Below, one piece after another: positions 25,804-34,328 of a stretch of DNA of 64,000 bases; within the stretch, counting starts at the first letter, position 1, and each line of letters opens with the position of its first letter. The translations under genes were made by a program, and so were the position numbers. The stretch spans positions 1-64,000 of the forward strand of contig NZ_KB890627.1 of the NCBI RefSeq assembly GCF_000373185.1, in the 5' to 3' direction. Source of the DNA: Segatella paludivivens DSM 17968 = JCM 13650. GTDB lineage: Bacteria; Bacteroidota; Bacteroidia; Bacteroidales; Bacteroidaceae. A model generated the notes under the pieces. The model saw only the letters and a list, made by a program, of their open reading frames with translations. It had not been told where the DNA came from and did not search any database.

Positions 25804-26682
25804 ATGCTTCAAATTGAGATAGACAATGGTAGTGGCTTTTGCTTTGGTGTCACTACGGCAATAAAAAAGGCAGAGGAAGAACTTGCAAATGGTGAGACCT
25901 TGTACTGCCTTGGAGATATTGTGCATAATGGAATGGAGGTTAAGCGGCTTCATGAACGTGGTTTGGTAACAATTGATCATGATCAGTTGGCAGAATTGCA
26001 CAATGTAAAGGTATTGCTTAGGGCTCATGGTGAACCTCCTGAGACGTATGAAGTGGCAAAGCGTAATAATATAGAGATTATAGATGCTACATGTCCTGTT
26101 GTACTGCAACTACAAAAAAGAATAAAAAAGCAATACGAAAATCATGATGTTAAATCTACTGATAACAGGCAGATTGTGATATTTGGCAAGAATGGTCATG
26201 CAGAGGTACTTGGACTTGTTGGTCAAACTCACAGTGAAGCTATTGTTATCGAAAAGTTTGATGATGTAAAGAAGTTGGATTTTAATCGCGATATCTATCT
26301 TTATTCACAAACAACAAAGAGTCTTGATGAATTTCATAATATAATTCAGTATATCCAGACACACATATCAAAGAATGCTACGTTTAAGAGCTTTGATACG
26401 ATATGCCGTCAGGTAGCAAACAGAATGCCTAATATCGCTCTTTTTGCAGGTAAGCATGATGTTGTGCTGTTTGTTGCAGGAAGGAAAAGCTCAAATGGAA
26501 AAGTTCTGTTCAAGGAATGTCAGATAGTGAATAGTAACAGCCATCAGATAGAAAGTCCTGAAGAAATAGATATGGCATGGTTTGATGATGTTTCAACCGT
26601 TGGTATATGTGGAGCTACAAGTACTCCTAAATGGCTGATGGAAGAATGTCGTGATTATATATTAAGGAGACAGATGAAATAA
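25804..26682 (+). CDS. ispH: 4-hydroxy-3-methylbut-2-enyl diphosphate reductase
   Basis: IspH/LytB carries out the last step of the MEP isoprenoid pathway, converting HMBPP to IPP and DMAPP with a [4Fe-4S] cluster. The 292-residue protein contains the three cluster cysteines in 'GFCFGVTTAI' (Cys13), 'DATCPVV' (~98) and 'DTICRQVANR' (~200), plus 'GKNGHAEVLGLVGQT' and 'RAHGEPPE'. Length is typical. It is the third gene of the rightward group after macroglobulin and DUF1573, and faces cmk across a spacer with a candidate small RNA. The product feeds the prenyl synthase encoded at 28986. Confidence 0.95.
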   Translation: MLQIEIDNGSGFCFGVTTAIKKAEEELANGETLYCLGDIVHNGMEVKRLHERGLVTIDHDQLAELHNVKVLLRAHGEPPETYEVAKRNNIEIIDATCPVVLQLQKRIKKQYENHDVKSTDNRQIVIFGKNGHAEVLGLVGQTHSEAIVIEKFDDVKKLDFNRDIYLYSQTTKSLDEFHNIIQYIQTHISKNATFKSFDTICRQVANRMPNIALFAGKHDVVLFVAGRKSSNGKVLFKECQIVNSNSHQIESPEEIDMAWFDDVSTVGICGATSTPKWLMEECRDYILRRQMK

Positions 26683-26718
26683 AAAAAGAAGGGCATCTAT
26701 TCTCACGAATAGATGCCC
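26681..26718 (-). terminator. Rho-independent terminator for leftward transcription
   Basis: GGGCATCTATTC (26691-26702) pairs perfectly over 12 bp with GAATAGATGCCC (26707-26718) across a 4-base loop. On the minus strand the stem is followed by TTCTTTTTTTATTT. The ispH stop codon is at 26680-26682, so the hairpin also lies directly behind ispH. Confidence 0.8.
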
Positions 26719-26871
26719 GATTAAAAACAGTAATTAACTCAAAATTTATAATCTTAATTGAATCTATTACGCTTTTTTCGTCAAGGTACCAGAACTAAAA
26801 GTCCTGGTACGTCGAAATTAACATAAACAAAAACTTAATTATTATTAGTATCGCGCTTGATACTCTTCTTT
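26682..26871 (-). ncRNA. Candidate ~185-nt small RNA between cmk and ispH
   Basis: A minus-strand promoter (26877-26909) and a strong terminator (26681-26718) enclose a non-coding segment after the cmk stop. Reading leftward, the RNA would start with a small hairpin (GTATC/GATAC). A 10-bp stem follows (GTACCAGGAC with GTTCTGGTAC, one G-U pair, 5-base loop), extended by an outer CGAAA/TTTCG pairing, then an AT-rich stretch and the terminator hairpin. No open frame is evident. The 5' and 3' ends do not pair as in 6S RNA, and I recognise no known family. It could instead be the 3' untranslated part of the porQ-cmk transcript. Confidence 0.45.
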
Positions 26872-26876
26872 GATTA

Positions 26877-26909
26877 CAAAGATAACAATAATTCTTTCAT
26901 ATCCCCAAT
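26877..26909 (-). promoter_or_regulatory. Internal minus-strand promoter downstream of cmk
   Basis: Plus-strand CAAAGATA (26877-26884) gives a consensus -7 box TATCTTTG on the minus strand. CAAT at 26906-26909 (ATTG) serves as a near-match -33 box with a 21-bp spacer. It points away from cmk into the candidate RNA. Confidence 0.5.
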
Positions 26910-26981
26910 TTTGTTCAACGAACAGGCTGATTCTTTCAGCAAATAGTTCATTGTGCTATGTTAATTGCCTATGCTGATATT

Positions 26982-27680
26982 TTATTGAACTTTTTCGCAA
27001 GCAGCAGTGTATTTCTGCATTAGCCACTCACTTTGTTCTAAAATAGTCATATTACTATTATCTAGCTCTATGGCATCTTCAGCTTTGCGTAATGGACTGA
27101 CCTCACGATGACTGTCAATGTAGTCACGTTCTTCTACATTCTTTAATATATCATTAAAGTCCGTAGGCATTCCTTTTTCTTTTAATTCGTCAAATCTACG
27201 TTGCGCACGAACTTTAGATGAAGCTGTAACAAAAATCTTTAGTTCTGCTTCTGGAAATACAGTCGTACCAATATCACGACCGTCCATAACCAGACCTTTG
27301 TCTTTACCCATGCGTTGTTGTTGTGCCACCATGGCCTTACGCACAAAAGGTATTGCTGCAATCTTACTTACATGACTGCTTACATCAAGAGTGCGAATGT
27401 CTTTCTCTACAAGTTCGCCGTTAAGAAATGTATCAGGACGCCCTGTCTCATTATTGAATACAAATGATATTTGAATATTGTTCATCATTTTTTCCAACTC
27501 AGTAGTCTTTACAGAACCGTCTTCGTTGAAAAGATTATTGCGCATGGCAAATAATGTTACAGAACGATACATTGCGCCGGTGTCGACGTATACATAACCT
27601 ATTTTTCTAGCCAGATCCTTAGCCATGGTACTTTTACCACAAGATGAGAATCCGTCAATAGCGATAGTTATTTTCTTCAT
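26982..27680 (-). CDS. cmk: Cytidylate kinase
   Basis: This 232-residue P-loop kinase phosphorylates CMP and dCMP with ATP. It starts with '[19 protein letters not shown]' (Walker A). '[17 protein letters not shown]' is the NMP-binding signature, '[13 protein letters not shown]' (~132) the CMP-specific Asp/Arg loop, and '[18 protein letters not shown]' the C-terminal lid region. Length is normal. The start overlaps the porQ stop by 4 bp, an arrangement of porQ and cmk often found in Bacteroidetes, so both share a transcript. Confidence 0.95.
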   Translation of the reverse strand: MKKITIAIDGFSSCGKSTMAKDLARKIGYVYVDTGAMYRSVTLFAMRNNLFNEDGSVKTTELEKMMNNIQISFVFNNETGRPDTFLNGELVEKDIRTLDVSSHVSKIAAIPFVRKAMVAQQQRMGKDKGLVMDGRDIGTTVFPEAELKIFVTASSKVRAQRRFDELKEKGMPTDFNDILKNVEERDYIDSHREVSPLRKAEDAIELDNSNMTILEQSEWLMQKYTAACEKVQ

Positions 27681-28624
27681 AAAGAGTATGCTATATTTAT
27701 TATTAATGAATTACTACTGATATGATATTTGCCGTAAGCAATATTCAGTTTGAAACGTTCTAGATTGATACCTCCACCTAAAGAAAAACCAGCTCCGTGG
27801 CTGCTTTCATCATTGTTTGTATCCATAATCTTCATCTCGTTTGCACGTCTGAAGTTGTATCCTGCACCAACCCAAATGTTTGGTGACAACATTACGTCTA
27901 CTCCAGCGACAAAATGATTGATAAACTTATAATTCCATTTAGTAAGATCAACTATTGTTGCTGAAACTCTGAATGGGGTATTGGTGAGTTTCTTGCTTAA
28001 TCCCGCCTGCAAGTCAAAAGGCATTTTCTCAAATTCATCATTATATGCTTTGAGTTGTCCGCCAAGATTCTTGGCAACAAGAGACAGAGACCATTCATAA
28101 TCAGGATCATAATAGTTGATGCCAAGATCAACACCCATAGCGATAGAGTTGTAGTTTCCAATATACGACGTGATAAATTTTGTTGTGATTCCGGCTGCAA
28201 GTCTATCTGTAAGAAGATATGAAAAATAAGCTCCAAGAGAAATATCCTTTGCAGTGAAGTCACCATTCTGAACATTATTTTCATCAACTTCCTTCATCGA
28301 ACCATAATCAATATATTGTGCTGAAACAGCCCAAGATGCACGTTCCTTCACTATTCTGTTGAAAGTTGCACTTGAAGTGTTGACACCTTGCATATAGTTC
28401 ATATAGTTTAGGTTGATGGTTTTATCACTTACACTTGATAATAAAGCTGGATTATTGAAAATCATTGATTCGTCGTCTTCAATTATCGTAATATTGTCAC
28501 CACCTAAAGCTGCAGCATGAGCACTTGCTGGAAGACGCAGAAAGTTGTATCCGGTCTGGCTTTCCTGCGATATTGCTGAAACACAAAAAAGGCCCATAAT
28601 AAGTACACATGCCGTTTTTTTCAT
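27677..28624 (-). CDS. porQ: Type IX secretion system protein PorQ
   Basis: This 315-residue outer-membrane barrel of the PorV/PorQ (FadL-like) kind has a signal peptide ('VSAISQ'). '[17 protein letters not shown]' is the typical N-terminal plug-like start, '[10 protein letters not shown]' follows the family pattern, and the end '[10 protein letters not shown]' has a terminal hydrophobic residue. PorQ belongs to the attachment or shuttle complex (PorU, PorV, PorQ, PorZ) that anchors type IX substrates on the surface. The pairing with cmk supports the call. With porE at 57 kb it shows that the organism has type IX secretion. Confidence 0.88.
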   Translation of the reverse strand: MKKTACVLIMGLFCVSAISQESQTGYNFLRLPASAHAAALGGDNITIIEDDESMIFNNPALLSSVSDKTINLNYMNYMQGVNTSSATFNRIVKERASWAVSAQYIDYGSMKEVDENNVQNGDFTAKDISLGAYFSYLLTDRLAAGITTKFITSYIGNYNSIAMGVDLGINYYDPDYEWSLSLVAKNLGGQLKAYNDEFEKMPFDLQAGLSKKLTNTPFRVSATIVDLTKWNYKFINHFVAGVDVMLSPNIWVGAGYNFRRANEMKIMDTNNDESSHGAGFSLGGGINLERFKLNIAYGKYHISSNSLIINIAYSL

Positions 28625-28985
28625 TTATTTTTCCTAATTATTTGGCAAAGATAATGCTTTTTTCAAATATAAGCATTACTTTTGCGTCACAAAGTTATAA
28701 CGCTATTTGAAAAGATATATTTTCTAAAAAGTGGAAATAAAGAAAACGCATAGTGCTGATATCGCAAACAAGTTGGCTGCTAATTTCCTGCTTGTACTAA
28801 TACTTTTTTTGCTATGATATATTTGGCTTAAAATACCCTTCACGCCTTTCTGATATAGCAATAATGATGAAATCCTTGATGGTATAAGTTATTATATAGA
28901 TATGACGCATGAATGTAAACTCGGAATAGAAAAGACAAACCTTGTTGTACAATGTTTGCTATACCGATAAACTTTAAATTATAAT
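28625..28985. other. Divergent spacer between porQ and the prenyl synthase gene
   Basis: This 361-bp spacer has a minus-strand -7 box for porQ (plus CAAAGATA, 28646-28653) and a plus-strand -7 box TACTTTTG (28677-28684). If the latter drives the prenyl synthase, its leader is about 295 nt. Neither has a good -33 match. No gene is seen. Confidence 0.5.
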
Positions 28986-29957
28986 ATGACCGCAGACGAG
29001 ATTCTAGTTAAGGTTAATGAATTTTTAGATAACCTTAGATATGACAGAAAGCCTAATGGCTTGTATGATCCCATAAAATATGTATTGTCTATGGGTGGTA
29101 AGCGTATACGTCCAACGCTAATGTTATTGGCATATAATCTTTATAAGGATGATCCTGAGAGTATTCTGATGCCAGCGTGTGCTTTAGAAACATACCATAA
29201 CTATACGCTTTTGCATGATGACCTAATGGATAATGCTGACGTGCGTAGAGGAAAAACCACAGTTCACAAAAAATGGGATCCTAATACTGCTATTCTAAGC
29301 GGTGATTCTATGTTGGTGCTTGCCTATGAACGTATGACTAAATGTGGTAACAAGTATCTTAAGGACGTATTAGATGTGTTCACTGAAACCGCATTGGAAA
29401 TTGGTGAAGGACAGCAATATGATATGGATTTTGAAACTCGTAACGATGTTACTGAAGACGAATATGTAGAAATGATTCGTCTCAAGACTAGCGTATTGTT
29501 AGCTTGCGCCATGAAAATAGGTGGAATCCTTGCTGATGCTCCAAAAGAAGATCAGGAAAATTTATATAAATTTGGTGAACTTATCGGACTTGCATTCCAA
29601 CTTCAGGATGACTATCTTGATGTATATGGAGATGCTAAGGTGTTTGGAAAGAAGATAGGTGGAGATATCACCAGCAACAAGAAGACTTACATGCTTATCA
29701 ATGCCTTCAATATGGCTAATAACATTCAAAGAAAAGAACTTGATTCTTTGATTGGAGCTGAAGAGTTTGATAGAGATGAAAAGATTGCGTCGGTTACAAG
29801 GCTGTATAATGAAATAGGTATAGACAAGTTGGCGCAGAAAAAGATAGAATATTATTTTGAGCAGAGTCGTAGATATCTCGACGCAGTAAATGTTGAGAGT
29901 TCAAGAAAGGCTGAATTGGCACTCTATGCACAAAAGATGATGAAACGTAAATATTGA
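28986..29957 (+). CDS. Polyprenyl diphosphate synthase (short/medium-chain trans-prenyltransferase)
   Basis: This 323-residue all-helical enzyme condenses IPP with allylic diphosphates. The two Asp-rich motifs are 'LLHDDLMDNADVRRG' (~77-91) and 'FQLQDDYLDVYGD' (~205-217). 'MGGKRIRPTLMLLAY' is the substrate-binding start. The first motif is DDxxD without the two-residue insertion of bacterial FPP synthases, and a Tyr stands five residues before it, which usually limits product length to C15-C20. Exact chain length cannot be settled by reading. The gene overlaps the TatD gene by 4 bp. The product could feed quinones or polyprenyl carriers. Confidence 0.87.
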   Translation: MTADEILVKVNEFLDNLRYDRKPNGLYDPIKYVLSMGGKRIRPTLMLLAYNLYKDDPESILMPACALETYHNYTLLHDDLMDNADVRRGKTTVHKKWDPNTAILSGDSMLVLAYERMTKCGNKYLKDVLDVFTETALEIGEGQQYDMDFETRNDVTEDEYVEMIRLKTSVLLACAMKIGGILADAPKEDQENLYKFGELIGLAFQLQDDYLDVYGDAKVFGKKIGGDITSNKKTYMLINAFNMANNIQRKELDSLIGAEEFDRDEKIASVTRLYNEIGIDKLAQKKIEYYFEQSRRYLDAVNVESSRKAELALYAQKMMKRKY

Positions 29958-30742
29958 TAATGATTTCTTTTACTGATACACATACTCATTTAGATGGAGA
30001 GGAGTTTGTTAATGATTTCCCTGATGTCGTCCAGCGTGCAAAGGATGCTGGTGTGGCAAGAGTGCTTATTCCCGCAATTGATTTGAAGAATGTTGGTTCA
30101 GTAGTGAAATTATGTCATAACTATTCTGGTTATGCCTATCCAATGATAGGACTGCATCCTGAAGAAGTGAAAGCTGATTGGGAAAGCGTACTTCATGAAA
30201 TGAAAAAAATATTGAATTCCAATACTGATTTCATTGCTATTGGTGAAGTTGGATTGGACTATTATTGGAGCCGTGAGTTTGAAAAAGAACAACTGATGGC
30301 TTTTGAAGAACAAGTTAAATGGGCGGTAGAAACACAGTTGCCATTGATGATTCATTGTCGAAAAGGGCAGAATGAGATGGTGACGATACTGAAAAAGTAT
30401 GAACATGATTTGCCTGGTGGTGTATTTCATTGTTTCACAGGCAATCAAAAAGAAGCAGAACAGTTGTTGCAATTCGATAAGTTTGTACTTGGAGTAGGAG
30501 GTGTGCTTACTTTCAAAAGCAGTCATCTAAGAGAAGATCTTCCAGCTGTTGTTCCACTAGAACGTATCGTACTTGAAACAGATAGTCCTTATATGGCACC
30601 TGTTCCACATCGTGGAGAGCGTAATGAGAGTTCTTATGTAAAACTAGTTCTGGAAAAATTGGCAGAAGTGTATGGTGTTTCTGCAGAAACGGTAGCCGAG
30701 ATAACAGAAAATAATGTGAGGAGAATATTCCCCAAAATATAA
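29954..30742 (+). CDS. TatD family metal-dependent deoxyribonuclease
   Basis: This 262-residue TIM-barrel hydrolase shows all TatD metal ligands and signatures: 'FTDTHTHLDGEEF' near the N-terminus, 'PMIGLHPEEV', 'IAIGEVGLDYYW' (Glu ~94), 'LMIHCRKG' (~130), 'GVFHCFTGN' (~155) and 'VLETDSPYMAP' (Asp ~207). TatD enzymes are 3'-5' exonucleases or deoxyribonucleases in DNA repair or degradation. The start codon may be either Met of the initial pair (29954 or 29960-29963). It overlaps the prenyl synthase stop, so translation is likely coupled. Confidence 0.92.
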   Translation: MIMISFTDTHTHLDGEEFVNDFPDVVQRAKDAGVARVLIPAIDLKNVGSVVKLCHNYSGYAYPMIGLHPEEVKADWESVLHEMKKILNSNTDFIAIGEVGLDYYWSREFEKEQLMAFEEQVKWAVETQLPLMIHCRKGQNEMVTILKKYEHDLPGGVFHCFTGNQKEAEQLLQFDKFVLGVGGVLTFKSSHLREDLPAVVPLERIVLETDSPYMAPVPHRGERNESSYVKLVLEKLAEVYGVSAETVAEITENNVRRIFPKI

Positions 30743-30747
30743 ATAAT

Positions 30748-30795
30748 AGTAGCAAGTATTATAGATGTTGTAATTTTTTGCTACTGCTTTAATTT
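30748..30795 (+). terminator. Probable terminator after the TatD gene
   Basis: AGTAGCAA (30748-30755) pairs with TTGCTACT (30778-30785), with a 22-base AT-rich loop and a T-rich tail. The large loop lowers confidence. Confidence 0.45.
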
Positions 30796-31213
30796 TATCT
30801 TTTATATTCTAACAGATATTGATGCTACAGATAGTATTGTCGAGAATTTATGTTTTCAAAATTGTTGAAAATAAAGTTCTTTGGTAATAATTTGGTGAGC
30901 CAATTTGTTATAAATCTTCAATAGTAAACATGAGCTATTCATGTTTTGTACATCCAATTTGAAGTCATGCTTCTATGACTTCTATCGAAGTTGTTTATTA
31001 CGTTTCTGAAGAAAAAACAAAATGTCGTCAGAATTAATGTAATTGAAGAGTGTATCAATAAAAGCCTATAGAAATACCAAAATGAGTGTGATAGCTGATA
31101 TAAAACAAGCATTACGTCAGATGAAAGGCTATAAAATTAACTATTCGTTAGTTGAAACAAAATAAATGTTATTCTTAAAAAGAATTACAGTTTAATACAA
31201 ATGTTATTAATTT

Positions 31214-31245
31214 GTTGCAAAAGTCAAACATTTATACTAACTTTG
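31214..31245 (+). promoter_or_regulatory. Promoter of the Lrp/AsnC-type gene
   Basis: TAACTTTG at 31238-31245 fits the -7 consensus, with GTTG at 31214-31217 as a weak -33 box 20 bp upstream. It places the transcript start near 31252, after the upstream in-frame ATG at 31212 and before the ATG at 31266. Confidence 0.55.
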
Positions 31246-31265
31246 CAACCAAATTAATATATAAT

Positions 31266-31775
31266 ATGTCACATCACAATTTAGATTCACTTGACAAGAA
31301 AATTCTTCGTCTAGTTTCAGAGGATGCTAGAGTTCCTTTTTTGGAAGTCGCACGTGCGTGCAATGTTAGCGGTGCTGCCATTCATCAGCGTATTCAAAAA
31401 CTAACAGCACTTGGCGTGCTTAAAGGTTCTCAGTTTATCATTGATCCAGAAAAAATAGGTTACGAGACTTGTGCTTATGTAGCATTGTATCTTAAGAATC
31501 CGGAGAAACATGATGTAGTTGTTGCTGCTTTGAAGAAGATTCCTGAGGTAATAGAGTGCCATGCTACAACTGGTGGTATGGATCTTTTTATTAAGATGTA
31601 TGCTAGAAACAATCATCATCTGATGGAAATTATCCATGATAAGTTGCAGCCATTGGGCTTGTCACGCAGTGAGACAATAATCTCATTCAACGTTTCAATA
31701 GATCGCCAGCTTCCAATCCTTGATAATCCTGTAGAAGAAGAGGATGACACCGATGAGGATGTTGTTACTGATTAA
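31266..31775 (+). CDS. Lrp/AsnC family transcriptional regulator
   Basis: This 169-residue regulator starts 'MSHHNLDSLDKKILRLVSED'. It has the Lrp winged-helix domain (~8-55, 'FLEVARACNVSGAAIHQRIQ') and the RAM ligand-binding domain (~75-150, 'TTGGMDLFIKMYARNNHH'). An acidic tail ends 'EEEDDTDEDVVTD'. I chose ATG 31266 over 31212 because the predicted promoter lies between them and homologues begin here. Lrp-type regulators sense amino acids and bind DNA as octamers; the effector is not readable. Its terminator lies inside the 3' end of the convergent folA gene. Confidence 0.88.
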   Translation: MSHHNLDSLDKKILRLVSEDARVPFLEVARACNVSGAAIHQRIQKLTALGVLKGSQFIIDPEKIGYETCAYVALYLKNPEKHDVVVAALKKIPEVIECHATTGGMDLFIKMYARNNHHLMEIIHDKLQPLGLSRSETIISFNVSIDRQLPILDNPVEEEDDTDEDVVTD

Positions 31776-31779
31776 AATT

Positions 31780-32259
31780 TTATTTTATAAATATTTTAAA
31801 GGCGAATGCATAATCATTGTATTCGCTTTTTTTGTGTTCTTCAGATGAAACGCATTTCCATTTGTTGTAATCAGGAAAAAATGTGTCGGCATTACCAGGA
31901 CAGTCATCTATTTCTGTGATATATAATTTGTCGGCAATATTAATAGCCTCGTTGTATATCATGCTGCCGCCAATTATAAACACTTCTTCTTCTTTTCTAC
32001 ATGCGTCAACAGCTTCGTTGATAGATTTCATGCATTCGCATCCGTCAATGTGTTTTTTGCTATTGGTGATAACTATGTTTCTTCTGTTGGGCAATGCTCC
32101 GAAAGGTAATGACTCAAAAGTATTTCTTCCCATAATCACGGTATGTCCTGTTGTTATGGATCTAAATCTTTTCATGTCATCATTAATTTGGTATAAAAGT
32201 TTGTTCTTATACCCGATGGCCTTGTTTTTTGCTACTGCTGCTATTATGGATATAGTCAT
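31780..32259 (-). CDS. folA: Dihydrofolate reductase
   Basis: This 159-residue enzyme reduces dihydrofolate to tetrahydrofolate with NADPH. Family signatures are 'ISIIAAVAKNKAIGYKNKL' at the start, 'MKRFRSITTGHTVIMGRNTF' (NADPH binding), 'EVFIIGGSMIYNEAI' and the terminal 'YNDYAFAFKIF'. The substrate carboxylate, usually an Asp near residue 27, appears as 'QINDDMKRF'. It starts 4 bp inside the end of the rRNA methyltransferase gene, so the two form an operon. The gene converges on the Lrp gene with only 4 bp between stop codons. Confidence 0.93.
   Translation of the reverse strand: MTISIIAAVAKNKAIGYKNKLLYQINDDMKRFRSITTGHTVIMGRNTFESLPFGALPNRRNIVITNSKKHIDGCECMKSINEAVDACRKEEEVFIIGGSMIYNEAINIADKLYITEIDDCPGNADTFFPDYNKWKCVSSEEHKKSEYNDYAFAFKIFIK
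31802..31833 (+). terminator. Terminator of the Lrp-type gene, inside the folA coding end
   Basis: GCGAATGCA (31802-31810) pairs with TGTATTCGC (31818-31826), with one G-T pair, followed by a run of seven T. It serves rightward transcription and also encodes the last codons of folA on the other strand. Confidence 0.7.
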
Positions 32260-33524
32260 TCAATAATGGTTATGTTTTCTTCTGGAATATGTGAACTTTT
32301 TATTCTCCATTCCTGTGGATAAAGGTTGTTGGCTCTGTTACCGATATTCTTAGCAAATCCTAAAGGATATTTCTTGTATGTGAGTATCACAATACCTTTT
32401 GGTGCATTGCTGTCAAGAGTTATAGCTTCTTTTCTTAAATAAGCTATAGCTTGATTATAGTCTATCTCCACGTTTGGGTATTCCTTTTTGTTTAGTGTTG
32501 TAGATATAGCTTTTGAATGATGTGGAATCGCCTGTTTACCCTTTATTGTGTCAGCCGGTATACCATTATATAATATATTTAAAGGCTTTAGAGTTTTTGC
32601 GTCGATATTACTGGTCGACATGCTGCCATCATAGTTTCCATGCTTTTTCAGTACTGCCATGAAAATGCCCTCTCCACGAGTTTTGCCAGGAATGAAGCGA
32701 TACACAGGATTATTGTCTATAAGACTTCCGGTAATGTTCCATTCCTTTTTTGTGTCTATGCTAATGAAGCCAGCTCCAAGATTTTCTGCTATCCAAGCAA
32801 TATTTTCCTCGTCTTCATGAGCATTAAAAGTGCAAGTAGAATATATCAGTATTCCCCCAGGTTTTAGGTTGCCCCATATATCACTTACTATTTCTCGTTG
32901 TAGCCTTTGACAGATCTGAACGTTATTAGTACTCCATTCGTTTATAGCCCCTTCGTCTTTTCTGAACATACCCTCGCCCGAACATGGTACATCAGTAAGA
33001 ATTACGTCAAACATCAGTTTGCTTTTATTGTAATCTTTTGCGTAGTTATTAGTTACACATATATCGGTAATGCCGAATTTTTGAATGTTTTCGTTAAGAA
33101 TCTGTGAGCGTTGTCTTATTGGTTCGTTGCTGAACATCTTGCTTCCTTTCGGCAAAGCCGACATAGCGCATGTGGTCTTTCCTCCAGGAGCTGCACATAA
33201 GTCGAGCATTAGCACCTGATTGTTCACAACCTGCTTCAATACATGATATACAAACATTGATGAAGCTTCCTGTACGTAATAAAGTCCAGCATGAAGCAGT
33301 GGGTCAAAAGTGAAGTTAGGACGTTTCTTTAGATACATTCCATATTCGCACCATTCAATGTTCTCACTTTTCAGCGGAATATTTATATTGTCTATGTCTG
33401 TCTTGAAAGGGTTTATGCGTATGCTTACAGGAGGCTCTTCTAACATCCCTTTTTCAAAAGTAGCATATAGTTCTTCGCCCATAAGACGACGGGTATAATC
33501 GGTAAATTCTTTCGGAAGGTTCAT
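32256..33524 (-). CDS. NOL1/NOP2/Sun family RNA m5C methyltransferase
   Basis: From ATG 33524 the protein has 422 residues ('MNLPKEFTDYTRRLMGEE'). The SAM-binding core shows 'LDLCAAPGGKTTCAMSALP' (~100), 'DVILTDVPCSGEGMFRKD' (~168, with catalytic-type Cys after the Pro) and 'LIYSTCTFNAHEDEENI' (~226, second Cys). A C-terminal PUA-like/RNA-binding part follows. These match RsmF-like 16S rRNA C5-methyltransferases. A longer frame opens at 33587, but the predicted promoter lies at 33546-33577, so that start would be upstream of the transcript. It overlaps folA by 4 bp. Confidence 0.88.
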   Translation of the reverse strand: MNLPKEFTDYTRRLMGEELYATFEKGMLEEPPVSIRINPFKTDIDNINIPLKSENIEWCEYGMYLKKRPNFTFDPLLHAGLYYVQEASSMFVYHVLKQVVNNQVLMLDLCAAPGGKTTCAMSALPKGSKMFSNEPIRQRSQILNENIQKFGITDICVTNNYAKDYNKSKLMFDVILTDVPCSGEGMFRKDEGAINEWSTNNVQICQRLQREIVSDIWGNLKPGGILIYSTCTFNAHEDEENIAWIAENLGAGFISIDTKKEWNITGSLIDNNPVYRFIPGKTRGEGIFMAVLKKHGNYDGSMSTSNIDAKTLKPLNILYNGIPADTIKGKQAIPHHSKAISTTLNKKEYPNVEIDYNQAIAYLRKEAITLDSNAPKGIVILTYKKYPLGFAKNIGNRANNLYPQEWRIKSSHIPEENITIIE

Positions 33525-33545
33525 ACTTTCTATTATATAACAGTG

Positions 33546-33577
33546 CAAATTTAAAAAAAAAATTGTTCCTTTGCAAC
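33546..33577 (-). promoter_or_regulatory. Promoter of the rRNA methyltransferase-folA operon
   Basis: Plus CAAATTTA (33546-33553) reads TAAATTTG on the minus strand as a -7 box. CAAC at 33574-33577 (GTTG) is a near-match -33 box 20 bp away. A plus-strand TTCCTTTG (33566-33573) overlaps it and may be a weak -7 box for the gene at 33630. Confidence 0.55.
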
Positions 33578-33629
33578 TAAATAACAATACGTTTCGTCTA
33601 ACATTCAGAAATAATAAAAAAAATATATT

Positions 33630-34298
33630 ATGAAACAGATTTTAATGGCATTAACAGTTGCCCTTACGCTTAGTACATCTATGCAAGCAGGAGTTCGTTT
33701 GCATCGCCATACACCTCGTACAGAGGCTGCGGCTACAAAGGCTGATTCTGCGAAAAATCAAGGAGTTGAGGCCTTCTCTGATACAACATCAAATTATAAT
33801 CAGGCGGCTGATGATACAACTTATACAAGTTCACCGGCCAAAAGTTATGACCATGATTATGACATTGATGGTAGTAATTGGTTTTTTAAGGCAATAGGAG
33901 GAGCATTGGGCGTTGGAGGCTTCTTCGTAGTAGTATTGATATTGCTTCTCTGCGCATTGATATTCCTAGCTCCTGTAATAATAATAATCTTGGTGTTAAG
34001 ATATTTGCTTAAGAGACATAACGATAGTGTGAAACTGGCAGAAAAGGCTATGGAAACAGGGCAGCCAATTCCTAATACTATTAAGCCAACCAAAATTTAC
34101 ACAAGTGAGGAACAGTGGCAGCGTGGTGTCAAAAATGCTTCAATTGGATTAGGACTTATGATACTTTTCTGGTTTATTGATGCAGATTCAATCATCGGTG
34201 TTGGTGCACTAATATTATGTATGGGTCTTGGACAGATGTTTATAGCACGCACTACGCCCAAAAAGCATAATGATTCAGATGATGATTTAAAGGATTAA
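33630..34298 (+). CDS. DUF6249-like membrane protein upstream of the sigma factor
   Basis: This 222-residue protein has an N-terminal signal segment ('LSTSMQAG') and a low-complexity Thr/Asp-rich stretch (~30-80). A long hydrophobic helix pair follows (~93-122, 'VVVLILLLCALIFLAP'), then a cytosolic loop and one or two further hydrophobic segments (~170-205). The layout fits the DUF6249 membrane proteins found near ECF sigma genes in Bacteroidetes; the family name is from memory. It ends 30 bp before the sigma factor gene, so both are likely co-transcribed. A role in sensing envelope stress or in controlling the sigma factor is inferred only. Confidence 0.55.
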   Translation: MKQILMALTVALTLSTSMQAGVRLHRHTPRTEAAATKADSAKNQGVEAFSDTTSNYNQAADDTTYTSSPAKSYDHDYDIDGSNWFFKAIGGALGVGGFFVVVLILLLCALIFLAPVIIIILVLRYLLKRHNDSVKLAEKAMETGQPIPNTIKPTKIYTSEEQWQRGVKNASIGLGLMILFWFIDADSIIGVGALILCMGLGQMFIARTTPKKHNDSDDDLKD

Positions 34299-34328
34299 TC
34301 GCTTTATTATAACCATAAATTACTTAAA

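Larger units (their letters stand above)
30743..31265. other. Spacer before the Lrp-type regulator gene
   Basis: About 520 bp of AT-rich DNA. It holds a terminator-like hairpin (30748-30785) at the left end and a promoter near 31214-31245 at the right end. The middle has no convincing gene or RNA. Confidence 0.55.

Noticed and set aside
26682-26871. 6S RNA as identity of the candidate small RNA
   Set aside because: The 5' and 3' ends do not form the long closing stem with central bubble expected of 6S RNA.
31212-31265. Longer N-terminus for the Lrp-type regulator
   Set aside because: The predicted promoter lies inside this stretch and the family start matches ATG 31266.
33525-33587. Longer N-terminus for the rRNA methyltransferase
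   Set aside because: It would begin upstream of the predicted promoter, and its residues are hydrophobic and unlike the family.
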